Assembly (NCBI RefSeq): GCF_038784515.1
Contig: NZ_CP152376.1
Coordinates: forward strand, 5,422,893-5,486,892
DNA: 64,000 bases
Reading direction: 5' to 3'
DNA from: Rhodoferax sp. GW822-FHT02A01
GTDB lineage: Bacteria > Pseudomonadota > Gammaproteobacteria > Burkholderiales > Burkholderiaceae_C
A program made the position numbers and the translations under genes. Positions 17,487-26,086 of the stretch are shown here, one piece after another. A model generated the notes under the pieces. It had not been told where the DNA came from. It ran no database searches and worked only from the letters and a program-made list of their open reading frames with translations. The stretch's first letter is position 1. Every line of letters starts with the position of its first letter.

Positions 17487-17488
17487 GG

Positions 17489-17953
17489 TTACTCCTGAAG
17501 GGTTGCATACATCGGGTCGCACATGGCTACGGAAACCGTGGCGTTGCGCCCATCTGCGCCACGGTGTTTGAATTTCTCAACCAGCAAGGCCGACATGTCC
17601 AAGGCCTGAGTTCGCCCCAGATACCTGGCGGCCCCAAGTAGTGCGGCAGCCTCGCTGACGGACGGTGTGCCGGTGTGCTTGCGCACTGTCTCGGACGGGT
17701 TGGGCACTTGCACCACGGCCAGCTCCAGTGCGGCATAGAAGTGCACGTTCCAGCCGTACAAGGCGGCACAACCAAACAGGCCGGGCTCGTCGGCCTTCAG
17801 ATCTATGCTGGACACGGCGACGACCTGCGATAGCTGCAACCCGGCTTGCATCAATGCGCCATGCAAGGCCTGCTCCAGCGTCAACACAGAGGTTCCGCGG
17901 TCGCACCCTATGCCGAGTGACACTGTTGCTGCAGGTTCGCGCCGAAGACTCAT
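17489..17953 (-). CDS. cobE: CobE / CbiG C-terminal domain protein
   Basis: The 154-residue protein is the CobE/CbiG_C domain as a separate polypeptide: VSLGIGCDRGTSVLTLEQAL at the start, VAVSSIDLKADEPGL in the middle, and a C-terminal GRNATVSVAMCDP. In many anaerobic-type pathways this domain is fused to the CbiG hydrolase; here it follows the CbiG N-terminal gene with an ATGA overlap. The complete enzyme opens the delta-lactone of cobalt-precorrin-5A, releasing acetaldehyde. The two polypeptides presumably assemble. Confidence 0.88.
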   Translation of the reverse strand: MSLRREPAATVSLGIGCDRGTSVLTLEQALHGALMQAGLQLSQVVAVSSIDLKADEPGLFGCAALYGWNVHFYAALELAVVQVPNPSETVRKHTGTPSVSEAAALLGAARYLGRTQALDMSALLVEKFKHRGADGRNATVSVAMCDPMYATLQE

Positions 17954-18729
17954 GCCGCTTGCCCTAGAGGAGGACGGTAGACCACCAGCCGCTCATGCAG
18001 CTCCACCCAGCGCGCCACGGGAATCTCCGCATCGGTGATCCACAGCACCGCCTTGAAATACTGCAGGTCCACCTCGTCGAAACGGGTGAAGGTGTGGATG
18101 TTGGCTGGCAATGCTGTCGAACGGGTCCACCAGTGGTGGCTGCCGGTCTCCTGCACCACGGCCACCGGCTCGCCATTGACCACATGGGCCGACACGCGCG
18201 TGATGTTGATCTTGGGCGCCTCCACCTTCCAGCCCAGCTCGCGCCCCAGAATGTCCACGGGAATGGTCTTGCCCACATCGGACGCGGTGGTCAGCACCGG
18301 CGTGGCGCCCAGCATGGCAGCTACCGTCTCGGCCATGGCATTGGCACCCCCCACATGGCCGGAAAGCACTGGGATGACGAACTGCGCCGCATCGTCCACC
18401 ACCAGCACGCCGGGGTCTTCGTCCTTGCTCTTGAGGTGCGGTGCAATCAGCCGCACCACGGCGCCCAGCGATACAAAGAATACGATCTGGTCAAAGTCTG
18501 CAAACAGCGCTTCCATCTCGTCACGGAACGCACCGCTGTAGGCGCGCACCGGGTTGTGCAGCCCTTCCATCAGGGGTGCAAATTTTTCGGCCACGCACAC
18601 ACTGGCGGCGGGCATCTGGCGCGCCAGCGCGGCGGTTTGCTGCGCACCGTGCTTGGTGATGGCCACCAGCACCACGCGCACCGGTGTGTCCGCGTCGTGG
18701 GCTGCATGCAGCGTTACGGGGGTCGTCAT
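17950..18729 (-). CDS. cbiG: cobalt-precorrin-5A hydrolase, N-terminal/central part (CbiG)
   Basis: The 259-residue protein matches the N-terminal and central domains of CbiG. Features are VVLVAITKHGAQQTAALARQ at about residue 17, IVFFVSLGAVVRLIAPHLKSKDEDPGVLVVDD, and the glycine-rich VIPVLSGHVGGANAMA with the following ATPVLTTASDV. These blocks form the lactone-opening site. The CbiG_C domain is encoded by the next gene. Presence of CbiG and CbiD marks the early-cobalt-insertion route. ATGA overlap with cobI upstream. Confidence 0.92.
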   Translation of the reverse strand: MTTPVTLHAAHDADTPVRVVLVAITKHGAQQTAALARQMPAASVCVAEKFAPLMEGLHNPVRAYSGAFRDEMEALFADFDQIVFFVSLGAVVRLIAPHLKSKDEDPGVLVVDDAAQFVIPVLSGHVGGANAMAETVAAMLGATPVLTTASDVGKTIPVDILGRELGWKVEAPKINITRVSAHVVNGEPVAVVQETGSHHWWTRSTALPANIHTFTRFDEVDLQYFKAVLWITDAEIPVARWVELHERLVVYRPPLGQAA

Positions 18730-19523
18730 TCCTGTGTTTCCTCTTCCGAGTCGGCGGTGGATTTCTTGCGGCAGCCGCGCAGCAGCTCGCCGCGCGGGCG
18801 GTCGGGGTTCTTGACCAGCAACAGCGAGAGATAGTTAACCTTGGTGCCCTTGAGCGCGGCCACGTTGGTGACAATGCGCTCCACGGGTGAACCGGCCTTT
18901 TCGATGAAGCGGCTATGCGCCAGCAGGCCCCGGCGCTGCAGCAGGTCGATCAGGTCATCCAGCAGCGGCTTGACCTTCATCAGCACCAGGGTGTCGAAGT
19001 CGTCCAGCATTTTTTCCACGGCCTCAATGCCATAGGCCGCCGGCACGATGGCAATGGTGTCGTCCTGCTCGGACAGCGGCATCTGCAGTTGCGCACAGGC
19101 CGCGTTGAACGAGGTCACACCCGGCACGATGTTCACACGTGCATCGGCGTCCAGCTCGCGCAGCACGCGGGCCAGGTAGCAAAAGCTGGCATAGGTGGAG
19201 GCGTCGCCTTCCACCAGAAACAACACGTCCTGGCCGCCAGCCAACAGGTCACGCACCGTCTCGGCGGCCTTGAGCCAATGGCGTGCCAGTTTCTCTGCGT
19301 CATGCGTCATGGGGAACAGCAGCGACTGGTGCTGTGCCGGTGGCGTCAGGCCCGCACGCAGGGCGATGTCCAGCGCATAGCTCTCCTTGCGCAGGCTGCG
19401 CACCGGGTAGGTCCAGATGGTGTCTGGCTGCTGCAGCAGCGCCCAGGCGCGGCGGGTGATCAGGTCCGGGTCACCCGGCCCCAGCGAGACGCCGTACAGC
19501 GTGCCCTTGTGGTGTGTGCTCAT
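18726..19523 (-). CDS. cobI: precorrin-2 C20-methyltransferase (CobI/CbiL)
   Basis: The enzyme methylates C20 of (cobalt-)precorrin-2. From the ATG at 19523, in an ATGA overlap with cobL, it has 265 residues. Motifs of the tetrapyrrole methylase fold are YGVSLGPGDPDLITRRAW near residue 9, VLFLVEGDASTYASFCYLAR, the central NIVPGVTSFNAACA, and a C-terminal AGSPVERIVTNVAAL. The tail ends in a Lys/Glu-rich stretch after KNPDRPRGELLRGC, a little longer than usual. Confidence 0.94.
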   Translation of the reverse strand: MSTHHKGTLYGVSLGPGDPDLITRRAWALLQQPDTIWTYPVRSLRKESYALDIALRAGLTPPAQHQSLLFPMTHDAEKLARHWLKAAETVRDLLAGGQDVLFLVEGDASTYASFCYLARVLRELDADARVNIVPGVTSFNAACAQLQMPLSEQDDTIAIVPAAYGIEAVEKMLDDFDTLVLMKVKPLLDDLIDLLQRRGLLAHSRFIEKAGSPVERIVTNVAALKGTKVNYLSLLLVKNPDRPRGELLRGCRKKSTADSEEETQE

Positions 19524-20821
19524 GCGCGCTCTCCTGCCTGGGCGCAGACAATCCACACCGGGTTTTCGGCTGCCATGCGGTGCATGTGCAGAATCGGTTT
19601 GCTGCGCGCGGCCTGCAGTTGCAGCACGTCCCAGGTGGCGCCGTTGGCCTTCAGGGCCTCCACCGCAGCAGCCAGGTTTTCCAGCGTCACAAAGTTCATC
19701 ACCAGCCAGCCTTGTGGCTTGAGGCGCTGCAGAATCAACGCAATAAGCTCCGCCAGCTCGCCACCGGAGCCGCCCACAAACACCGCGTCGGGGTCGGCCC
19801 AGTCCTGCAAGCCTTGCGGCGCCTTGCCGTGCACCAGGCTGTGGTTGCTGATACCCATGGCGAGCCGGTTGCGTTGCACGATGGCTGCGTCGTCCTCATT
19901 TTTTTCGATGGCATACACATGGCCGTTGCGGCACAGGCGCGCCGCCTCCAGGCCCACGCTGCCAGAGCCTGCGCCTATGTCCCACACCACGCTGTCGGCA
20001 CGCAGCTGCATGCGCGCCAGCGACACGGCGCGCACCTCGTTCTTGGTGATCAGGCCCTTCTCGGGGTGGCGCTGCTCAAAGCTGGCGTCCGGCAGGCCAA
20101 ACAGCACCTGCGGCGCGCGCTGGCGCGTGCGCCACAGCAGCACCACGTTCGGGTCGGCAAACTGCAACTGCGCAGCCGCAGCGATGGTCACGCCGCTGAC
20201 CACGCGCTCCTCGGGCTGGCACAGGCGCTCGGCTACGGCCATCTCCCACTCGCCATCCAACTGCTCGGTCACCAGCATGCGGGCAATGCGGTCCGGCGTG
20301 TTGAAAGGGCTGGTCAACACCGCCAGGCGGTCGTGCTGGCGAATGTCGCGCAGCAAGGCATAGAGGCCGTGGTCAGGCGCTGCGCCCGCTTGCCACTCGC
20401 CCGCGTCCTTGCTGTGCACCGAGGCAAAGCGCATCTCCTGCCAGGGCAGGCCCAGGCGCGCGCACGCCAGTTGCAGGGTGGATACGTTGGGGAATACCTC
20501 GATGGCTTCTATGCATAGGCGCGAAGCCAGGTAAGCCGCAATGCCATGGCACAGCGGGTCGCCGGTGGCCAGCACCGCCACACGCCGGCCGTCAGCCTGC
20601 GCGGCGCGTATCCATTCGGGCACCTGGCTGAGCGCACCCGTGAGGTCGCGCTGCTCGGCATGCGGTGCAATCTCCTTGGCGAGCAGCTTGAGCGTGCGCT
20701 CAGCGCCAATCACCAGATCGGCATGCCACAGGTGTTGCCGGGCTTGCGCTCCCAGGCTGGCTGCGCCATCGTCCAGCACACCCAGGATGCGGCATTTTTC
20801 CAATACGTTGTCGGTGTTCAC
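19520..20821 (-). CDS. cobL: precorrin-6B C5,15-methyltransferase (decarboxylating), CobL/CbiET fusion
   Basis: This 433-residue protein fuses two enzymes. Residues about 12-220 are a CbiE-type tetrapyrrole methylase (GVLDDGAASLGAQ, VAVLATGDPLCHGIA, VFPNVSTLQLACA). Residues about 240-430 are a CbiT-type Rossmann methyltransferase that also decarboxylates (TKNEVRAVSLARM, VVWDIGAGSGSVGLEAARL, DAVFVGGSGGELAELI). The fusion order is the same as in CobL. The substrate normally comes from a precorrin-6A reductase, which is not encoded in this operon. ATGA overlaps on both sides. Confidence 0.95.
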   Translation of the reverse strand: MNTDNVLEKCRILGVLDDGAASLGAQARQHLWHADLVIGAERTLKLLAKEIAPHAEQRDLTGALSQVPEWIRAAQADGRRVAVLATGDPLCHGIAAYLASRLCIEAIEVFPNVSTLQLACARLGLPWQEMRFASVHSKDAGEWQAGAAPDHGLYALLRDIRQHDRLAVLTSPFNTPDRIARMLVTEQLDGEWEMAVAERLCQPEERVVSGVTIAAAAQLQFADPNVVLLWRTRQRAPQVLFGLPDASFEQRHPEKGLITKNEVRAVSLARMQLRADSVVWDIGAGSGSVGLEAARLCRNGHVYAIEKNEDDAAIVQRNRLAMGISNHSLVHGKAPQGLQDWADPDAVFVGGSGGELAELIALILQRLKPQGWLVMNFVTLENLAAAVEALKANGATWDVLQLQAARSKPILHMHRMAAENPVWIVCAQAGERA

Positions 20822-21921
20822 GAAGCCTCCGCTATCTTGCGACCATCAAAGTCGCAGACCAGCACTTGCAGTTCAAATTGATCGGGGTAGCGCGCGCGCA
20901 GCGTCTGTATGACGCGCTGCGCCAGCGCGGTATGAAACGCCGCACCCAGGCCCAGCGCATCCATGCGCTCACCGGCGTAGCGCGCGGTCTCGTTGCCGCG
21001 AATGGCCTCGCACACATCGGGTGCCGCGCCCACGCCAGCGGCCAGTTCGGCCAGCAGACCGGTGTCCACTTCGGCGCGGCCGGCGTGGGTGATGGTCTCG
21101 CCCTGCGCGATCTTGGTGAGCTTGCCCACCATGCCACCTATCACCACTTTCTCAATGCCGGCCTTGACGGCTGCACCCAGGGCGTAGCGCAGGAAGTCCC
21201 CCATCTGCACAAACGCGGCCTGCGGCAGCGAGGGCAACTCTTCCATCACGAATTTTTCGGTACGCCCGCCAGTGGTCAACACCACCACACCATGGCCCAG
21301 CGTGCCCGCCACCTGCACGCCCTGGACCACGCTGGCGCGGTAGGCAGCGGTGGAGTACGGCTTGACGATGCCGGTGGTGCCCAGGATGGAAATGCCATCC
21401 AGAATGCCCAGGCGCGCGTTCAGCGTCTTCTTGGCCATCTCCACACCTTGCGGCACCGAGATGCAGACCTCCAGCCCCACTTCGTCCAGCAGGCTGTGGC
21501 CTGCGGCGCGCACATTGGCTTCGATGTTGCGGCGTGGCACCGGGTTGATGGCGGGCCCGCCCACCTCCAGCCCCAGGCCCGGCATGGTGACCCGCCCTAC
21601 CCCAAAGCCGCCGGTCAGCACCACTTGCCCAGCCTTGTGCGGCAGCAGGCGCACGTCCACCGTCAGGTGGGCTTTGTCGGTGCAGTCGGGGTCGTCGCCC
21701 GCGTCCTTGATGACCATAGCGTGGGCCACACCGGCGCTCACGTCCACGCGACCATCCTGCACGGCAAAGGTAACCACGTCCCCATTGGGCAGCAGGCACT
21801 CCACGGTGGCTGGCACTTCGCCTGTCACCAGGCCGAGCACCGCCGCGCGCGCAGCCGCAGCAGAGCAGGCACCGGTGGTGAATCCGGTGCGCGTGCCGCG
21901 TGGCGCGTCTTTGTTCATCAT
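20818..21921 (-). CDS. cbiD: cobalt-precorrin-5B C1-methyltransferase
   Basis: CbiD methylates C1 of cobalt-precorrin-5B and is diagnostic of the anaerobic-type pathway. The first of two adjacent ATGs (21921) forms an ATGA overlap with cobH and gives 367 residues. The N-terminal RTGFTTGACSAAAARAA motif is typical, followed by VTMPGLGLEVGGPAINPVPR, the glycine-rich ILDGISILGTTGIVKPYS, and VIGGMVGKLTKIAQG. Confidence 0.95.
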   Translation of the reverse strand: MMNKDAPRGTRTGFTTGACSAAAARAAVLGLVTGEVPATVECLLPNGDVVTFAVQDGRVDVSAGVAHAMVIKDAGDDPDCTDKAHLTVDVRLLPHKAGQVVLTGGFGVGRVTMPGLGLEVGGPAINPVPRRNIEANVRAAGHSLLDEVGLEVCISVPQGVEMAKKTLNARLGILDGISILGTTGIVKPYSTAAYRASVVQGVQVAGTLGHGVVVLTTGGRTEKFVMEELPSLPQAAFVQMGDFLRYALGAAVKAGIEKVVIGGMVGKLTKIAQGETITHAGRAEVDTGLLAELAAGVGAAPDVCEAIRGNETARYAGERMDALGLGAAFHTALAQRVIQTLRARYPDQFELQVLVCDFDGRKIAEAS

Positions 21922-22598
21922 GCACCCAGTTCCTGTGCCTCTGCCAAGCCCAGCAGTGCGTGGATGGCCGCCACCACCAGCGTGGAGCCGCCCTTGCGGC
22001 CCCGGATGACGATCCACGGCACATCGATCTTCAGGGCCATCAGGGCCTTGGACTCTGCAGCGGACACAAAGCCCACCGGCATGCCCACTACCAACGCCGG
22101 GTTGGCGTCCTCTTCTTCAATGAGCCGCACGATTTCAATCAAGGCCGTGGGCGCATTGCCAATACCCACGATGGCGCCGTCCAGCAGCCCTTGCCGGTGG
22201 GCCTTGCGCATGGCCTGCACGGCGCGCGTGGTGCCCTCCAGGGCAGCCGCGTCGATCACATCCGGGTCGCTGATGAAGTGGTGTGTAGTGATGCCAAAGT
22301 GCTGCAGCCGCGGCGCCGACAGACCCACGCAAATCATCTCCACATCGGCCACCACCCGCGTGGTGCGCGAACGAATGGCCTTGATCGCAGCCCCCACCGC
22401 AACCGGGTGGAACTCGGTCAATCCGTTGAAGTCAAAGTCGGCGTTGGCGTGGATCATGCGGCGCACCACCGGCCACTGCTCGGGCCTGTAGTTGTGCGAT
22501 TGCACCTCGCGGTCGATCACCGCAAAGGAGTCGTGCTCGATGGCGCGGCCTGCAGCGGTGAGCTGCTCGGTCACCACGTTGGTGTTGATCCCGCTCAT
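21918..22598 (-). CDS. cobH: precorrin-8X methylmutase (CobH/CbiC)
   Basis: CobH moves the methyl group from C11 to C12, giving hydrogenobyrinate or cobyrinate. The 226-residue length is normal. Signature blocks are VVRRMIHANADFDF with the catalytic-site histidine, FHPVAVGAAIKAIRSRT, DVEMICVGLSAPRL, and the glycine-rich GIGNAPTALIEIVRLIEE with ALVVGMPVGFVSAAESK. Overlaps cbiX upstream and cbiD downstream by ATGA. Confidence 0.95.
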   Translation of the reverse strand: MSGINTNVVTEQLTAAGRAIEHDSFAVIDREVQSHNYRPEQWPVVRRMIHANADFDFNGLTEFHPVAVGAAIKAIRSRTTRVVADVEMICVGLSAPRLQHFGITTHHFISDPDVIDAAALEGTTRAVQAMRKAHRQGLLDGAIVGIGNAPTALIEIVRLIEEEDANPALVVGMPVGFVSAAESKALMALKIDVPWIVIRGRKGGSTLVVAAIHALLGLAEAQELGA

Positions 22599-23530
22599 GC
22601 GTGGGCTCCGGTCGCAGCGTGTCCGTGGGCATGCGAATGGTCATGTGCATGCGGGTGGGCGTGATCATGTGCATGGTCGTGCGGCAACGTGTCGTCGTGG
22701 TGGTGGCCGCCCATGCCGTGCTCCTCGGCAAAGCTGCGGTACTTGCAGCCATCGCAGGGCATAAGCTGGATGGGCGCACCCTGCCGCAGTGCCTGAACGC
22801 GCTCTTCCAGCAGCTCGAATACCTCGCGCTCAAAACCAAAATATTTTGTGGAGATCAGCCGCAGCGTGGGGTACTGCGCCCTCAGGTTTTCCACCTGCCG
22901 GGTGATGCGTTCCACCAGCGTGCCGTTGAACAGATAGTAGGGAATCACCACGACCTGCTTCATGCCCAAGAGGCTCTGGCGCTGCACCACCTTTTCCAGG
23001 CGGGGATAGGTGATGCCGGTAAAGGCCAGGTCCACCAGCTCGTGGTCCGTCTCTTCCATCAGCCAGCGCGCCATCTTGGCCATGTCGCCATTGGCCTGCC
23101 GGTCCGACGAGCCGCGGCCCAGCACCACCACACCGGTGCTGGTGGGGTCGGGCATGTCCAGCGTCTGCATGGCGTCCTTGAGACGGCGGCGCAGTATCTG
23201 CAGGATCGGGTCGCATGCGCTCAGGTGCGGCGCGTAAGAAAAATGCACACCCGGAAACTTCAGCCGCGCACCATCAATGGCCTGCGGAATATCCATCTTC
23301 ACATGGCCCGCCGCGTTGAGGATGAGCGGCACCACCAGCACGCGCGTGGCGCCCTGCGCCGCACGGCGCAGCCCTTCACTCAGGGTGATGTCAGAAAACT
23401 CGATGAAGCAGACCTCGATGCGCCAGCCCGGCTTGCGCGCGCGCCACTGTTCCGCAAAGGCCTCGATCTCTGCGTTACCGGAGGGTTCGCGCGAGCCGTG
23501 GCCCACCAAGAGAATGGTTTCTGTGTTCAT
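22595..23530 (-). CDS. cbiX: sirohydrochlorin cobaltochelatase CbiX with His-rich tail
   Basis: CbiX inserts Co2+ into sirohydrochlorin. The ATG at 23530, overlapping cobM by ATGA, gives 311 residues: a long-type CbiX with two chelatase modules. The first shows ILLVGHGSREPSGNAEIEAF and the metal-site VVPLILNAAGHVKMDIP; the second shows VVVLGRGSSDRQANGDMAKM and VVVIPYYLFNGTLVERI. Two cysteines in LMPCDGCKYRSF follow, and the last 35 residues are mostly His/Asp/Ala (for example HDHAHDHAHPHAHDHSH), a probable metal store or sensor. The tail is longer than in typical homologues, in keeping with cobalt handling. Confidence 0.94.
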   Translation of the reverse strand: MNTETILLVGHGSREPSGNAEIEAFAEQWRARKPGWRIEVCFIEFSDITLSEGLRRAAQGATRVLVVPLILNAAGHVKMDIPQAIDGARLKFPGVHFSYAPHLSACDPILQILRRRLKDAMQTLDMPDPTSTGVVVLGRGSSDRQANGDMAKMARWLMEETDHELVDLAFTGITYPRLEKVVQRQSLLGMKQVVVIPYYLFNGTLVERITRQVENLRAQYPTLRLISTKYFGFEREVFELLEERVQALRQGAPIQLMPCDGCKYRSFAEEHGMGGHHHDDTLPHDHAHDHAHPHAHDHSHAHGHAATGAHA

Positions 23531-24360
23531 GGAAGTTCCTTCATGGAAGATGCGTGAGGGTCTGCGACCAGTGCTGCGCTGGGCACACTGGCGCGGCGAA
23601 AGCGGTGCGTGAAGCTGGCGTCGTACAGCTTGGACTTGGCCAGCGTGGTCCAGTGGCGCGCGCCCAGCGTGGGGCTTGCGATGATCATGGACTGGCTGAC
23701 GATCTTGGCCTCGCGGCACAGCGCCTGGATAGTGGCCAGCGTGCCGCGAACTATTTTTTCTTCACCCGGCCAGCTGGCCTTGTGCACCACGACGATGGGT
23801 GCGTCTTCCGACCAGCCCGCCGCACGCAGCGATGCAGTGACCTTGCCCATGAGGGTGATGCTCAAAAATATGCAGAGCGTGCAGTGGTGCGCCGCCAATT
23901 CTTCCAGCGACTCGCCATCAGGCATGGGCGTGCGGCCTTCCACGCGGGTGAAGATCATGGTCTGCGTGACCTCCGGCAGCGTCAGGCTCTCCACCGCTGC
24001 GGCAGCAGACGCCATCGCCGATGACACACCGGGCACCACCTGCACCGGCACACCCGCGGCGTCCAGCGGCTGCACCAGCTCAATCAAGGCGCCATACAAG
24101 CCGGGGTCGCCGGTCTGCAGACGCACCACGGTGTCGCAGCGGCTGGCATGCGCAATCAACCAGTCCGACATCTGCTCCAGCGTCATGTCTTTGCTGTCGG
24201 CCACCACGCAGTCGGGCGCGGCCCAGCTCAAGGCCGCAGCACTCACCAGCGAACCCGCATAGAGGATGGCACCGGCGCGCGCGACCAGGTCGCGGCCCTT
24301 GACCGTGATCAGATCCGGGTCACCCGGACCGGCGCCCACAAACCAGACAGTGCCGCTCAT
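23527..24360 (-). CDS. cobM: precorrin-4 C11-methyltransferase (CobM/CbiF)
   Basis: This first gene of the cobalamin operon encodes a 277-residue tetrapyrrole methylase that methylates C11. The start at 24360 gives MSGTVWFVGAGPGDPDLITVKG; YAGSLVSAA, VVRLQTGDPGLYGALIELV, VVPGVSSAMASAAAA and LPEVTQTMIFTRVEGRTPMP are the CobM/CbiF motifs. The tail after VVHKASWPGEEKIVRGTL is about 20 residues longer than in short CbiF proteins. A cobalamin riboswitch lies about 155 bases upstream of the start codon, so the whole operon should be switched off by adenosylcobalamin. Confidence 0.95.
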   Translation of the reverse strand: MSGTVWFVGAGPGDPDLITVKGRDLVARAGAILYAGSLVSAAALSWAAPDCVVADSKDMTLEQMSDWLIAHASRCDTVVRLQTGDPGLYGALIELVQPLDAAGVPVQVVPGVSSAMASAAAAVESLTLPEVTQTMIFTRVEGRTPMPDGESLEELAAHHCTLCIFLSITLMGKVTASLRAAGWSEDAPIVVVHKASWPGEEKIVRGTLATIQALCREAKIVSQSMIIASPTLGARHWTTLAKSKLYDASFTHRFRRASVPSAALVADPHASSMKELP

Positions 24361-24514
24361 GGCAGGCACGCCCAATGGATATTCATTCCAACTCTCCAGA
24401 CGCACACCCGCGTACAAGATGCAAAACGCGAACACGTTGGAGAAAGAATGAGAGACAGCAGCAGTGCACCAGCACCTGCAACCAGCCCACATCGCCCACC
24501 GCAATGCCGCACGT

Positions 24515-24725
24515 ATGCGTTACAGGCCGGTTTCCGGGCTCGTGAGTGGAGATTTGCATCACCTACTTGGTGCCTTCCCATGCTTTCGCACAGTGGCTGT
24601 CGTACCAAGCTTGTCTCACTTACCGTTGCGGGGGCAGCGTTGGGATTGTTGGCCCCTGTATGGAACCAACGCACCGACTTCCCGTTTAATTCCCTCAACT
24701 GAACAGTCAGGGAACACCTTTAACG
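24515..24725 (-). promoter_or_regulatory. cobalamin (AdoCbl) riboswitch upstream of the cob operon
   Basis: On the minus strand the conserved core is complete: GGTGTTCCC and GGGAATTAAACGGGAA at the 5' part, GCCCCCGCAACGGTAA (24621-24637), the B12 box AGCCACTG (24591-24598), then CATGGGAAGGCACC and the closing AGCCCGGAAACCGGCCTGTA (24521-24540). Adenosylcobalamin binding represses downstream cob genes by blocking translation or transcription. The expression platform would lie in the 155 bases between 24515 and the cobM start; I did not identify its exact structure. Confidence 0.95.
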
Positions 24726-24839
24726 TGGGCGGATGTTAGCAGAACATTTTTTGCAATGGCGCTCTTTTTTTCGCATTGCATGGCAAGACCACTTCCATGT
24801 ATGCATACAAAAACATAGCTAGCTATACGTAGTTATGCG

Positions 24840-24868
24840 AGTAAGAAATGCAGGCGTTGGCCGACCAA
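24840..24868 (+). promoter_or_regulatory. ECF-type promoter AGTAAGA-N16-GACCAA upstream of the DUF1223 gene
   Basis: AGTAAGA (24840-24846) and GACCAA (24863-24868) are separated by 16 bases, matching in spacing and sequence (one mismatch in the first box) the boxes upstream of msrA and the molybdopterin-reductase genes. A transcript from here would begin after 24870, which rules out the ATG at 24868 and supports ATG 24898. Confidence 0.5.
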
Positions 24869-24897
24869 TGAGCATCTCCACCAACTATGTTTTCCAT

Positions 24898-25635
24898 ATG
24901 CACCTCCCTACTTTTAGGCCCTTGGCCTTGTGGTTTTCTTCAGCGGTGATCTCTGCCGTGGCATGGGCTGCACCCACGTCGTGTGAGGTCACCTCCGGTG
25001 ATCGACTGACCCCGGTGATTGAGCTCTACACGTCGGAGGGCTGCAGCTCCTGCCCACCAGCAGACCAATGGCTATCCACCATGAAAGGCAAGCCCGTGGT
25101 GGCACAGGCCTTCCACGTTGCCTATTGGGACTACATCGGCTGGAAGGATCCGTTTGCCAATCCCGCATTCACCGTACGCCAGAGGGAAATTGCATTCGCC
25201 AATCGATTGAGCGGCATCTACACCCCCCAACTGGTGCGCAACGGGCGTGACTGGGCCAACTGGAGGCAATCCTTGCAGGCCGTCGATTTCAACGCAAGCG
25301 CAAAGGCAACGATTCACTTGCAAGGCGGTACACGCGCCAACGCTTTTGAAGCACGCGTAACCCCTGTGGCAGGTTCGGGCCCGTGGACCGCATACTGGAC
25401 CACCACCGAGCACAACTACAGCTCACACGTCAAGGCAGGTGAGAACGCGGGTGAGTATCTGAAGCATGACTTTGTCGTCCGGCAGTACGCGCCCGTAGGT
25501 CGCTACGAGGGAGCCCAGACACTGACGTTTTATGCAATCCCCGCGCAGGCGGATCACCCCCGCCAAATCAACCTGGTTGTCTCCGACATCCAGACCGGTG
25601 AAACCCTGCAGGCGGTCAGCCTTTCCTGCTCATAA
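24898..25635 (+). CDS. secreted DUF1223 protein with thioredoxin-like CxxC
   Basis: The ATG at 24898 gives 245 residues with a signal peptide (FRPLALWFSSAVISAVAWA); in-frame ATGs at 24835 and 24868 exist, but the promoter-like boxes end at 24868. The mature protein has the DUF1223 start VIELYTSEGCSSCPPADQWL with a C-x-x-C at the place of a thioredoxin active site, followed by FHVAYWDYIGWKDPFA, the hallmark of the family. Function is unknown in the literature I can recall; a periplasmic thiol role is plausible. It shares a promoter motif with nearby methionine-sulfoxide-repair genes. Confidence 0.88.
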   Translation: MHLPTFRPLALWFSSAVISAVAWAAPTSCEVTSGDRLTPVIELYTSEGCSSCPPADQWLSTMKGKPVVAQAFHVAYWDYIGWKDPFANPAFTVRQREIAFANRLSGIYTPQLVRNGRDWANWRQSLQAVDFNASAKATIHLQGGTRANAFEARVTPVAGSGPWTAYWTTTEHNYSSHVKAGENAGEYLKHDFVVRQYAPVGRYEGAQTLTFYAIPAQADHPRQINLVVSDIQTGETLQAVSLSCS

Positions 25636-25648
25636 GGGCGCGTTGCGG

Positions 25649-26014
25649 TCAGGCAAATACGTCTACCAGACCACCGATGGCGCCAAGACCCACAGGCCGA
25701 GCAGCAACCGGTGCTGACGAAAGCGCTGAACCGGACGAACCAGTTGACGGCGAGCGTGCATTCACGCTGTCCGCGTCTGCCATGCGGGATTCGATGTTTC
25801 TGATTTGAGACTGCAGGTTCTCGATGATGCGTTTTCCTTCGGGGGTTTTTCCTGAGGGGCACGCTTGCCAGTCGCCCAACTGTCTTTCGCATTGGGCCAG
25901 TTTGGCTTGCAGTGCGACCGGTGCGCCGCCCCCACCGTTGCCAGGCCCGATGGACGAAGTGCCGGAGAGTGCTGATAAAGACACGATAGAAGTTACCTGC
26001 GTAGCGGACCGCAT
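25649..26014 (-). CDS. hypothetical protein, weakly FlxA-like
   Basis: The frame runs from a possible start at 26077; MRSATQVTSIVSLSALS at 26014 (121 residues) is a more natural start. The N-terminal part is Ser/Gly-rich, then comes a predicted helix pair around VALQAKLAQCERQLGDWQAC and RIIENLQSQIRNIESRMA, resembling FlxA-like proteins with paired glutamine-rich helices. The C-terminal third is Ser/Ala-rich low complexity. It follows the Met-rich peptide gene on the same strand, so it could be the last gene of that operon. I cannot assign a function. Confidence 0.5.
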   Translation of the reverse strand: MRSATQVTSIVSLSALSGTSSIGPGNGGGGAPVALQAKLAQCERQLGDWQACPSGKTPEGKRIIENLQSQIRNIESRMADADSVNARSPSTGSSGSALSSAPVAARPVGLGAIGGLVDVFA

Positions 26015-26086
26015 CAGTGCCCGCACCGCGATGCGCCTGGCCCATTGCTGGGCCGTTGGCATCGGCTGCGGCACCAACGATACGAC

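Noticed and set aside
24148..24702. 184-codon plus frame over the riboswitch
   Set aside because: Overlaps the cobalamin riboswitch and cobM on the other strand; not protein-like.
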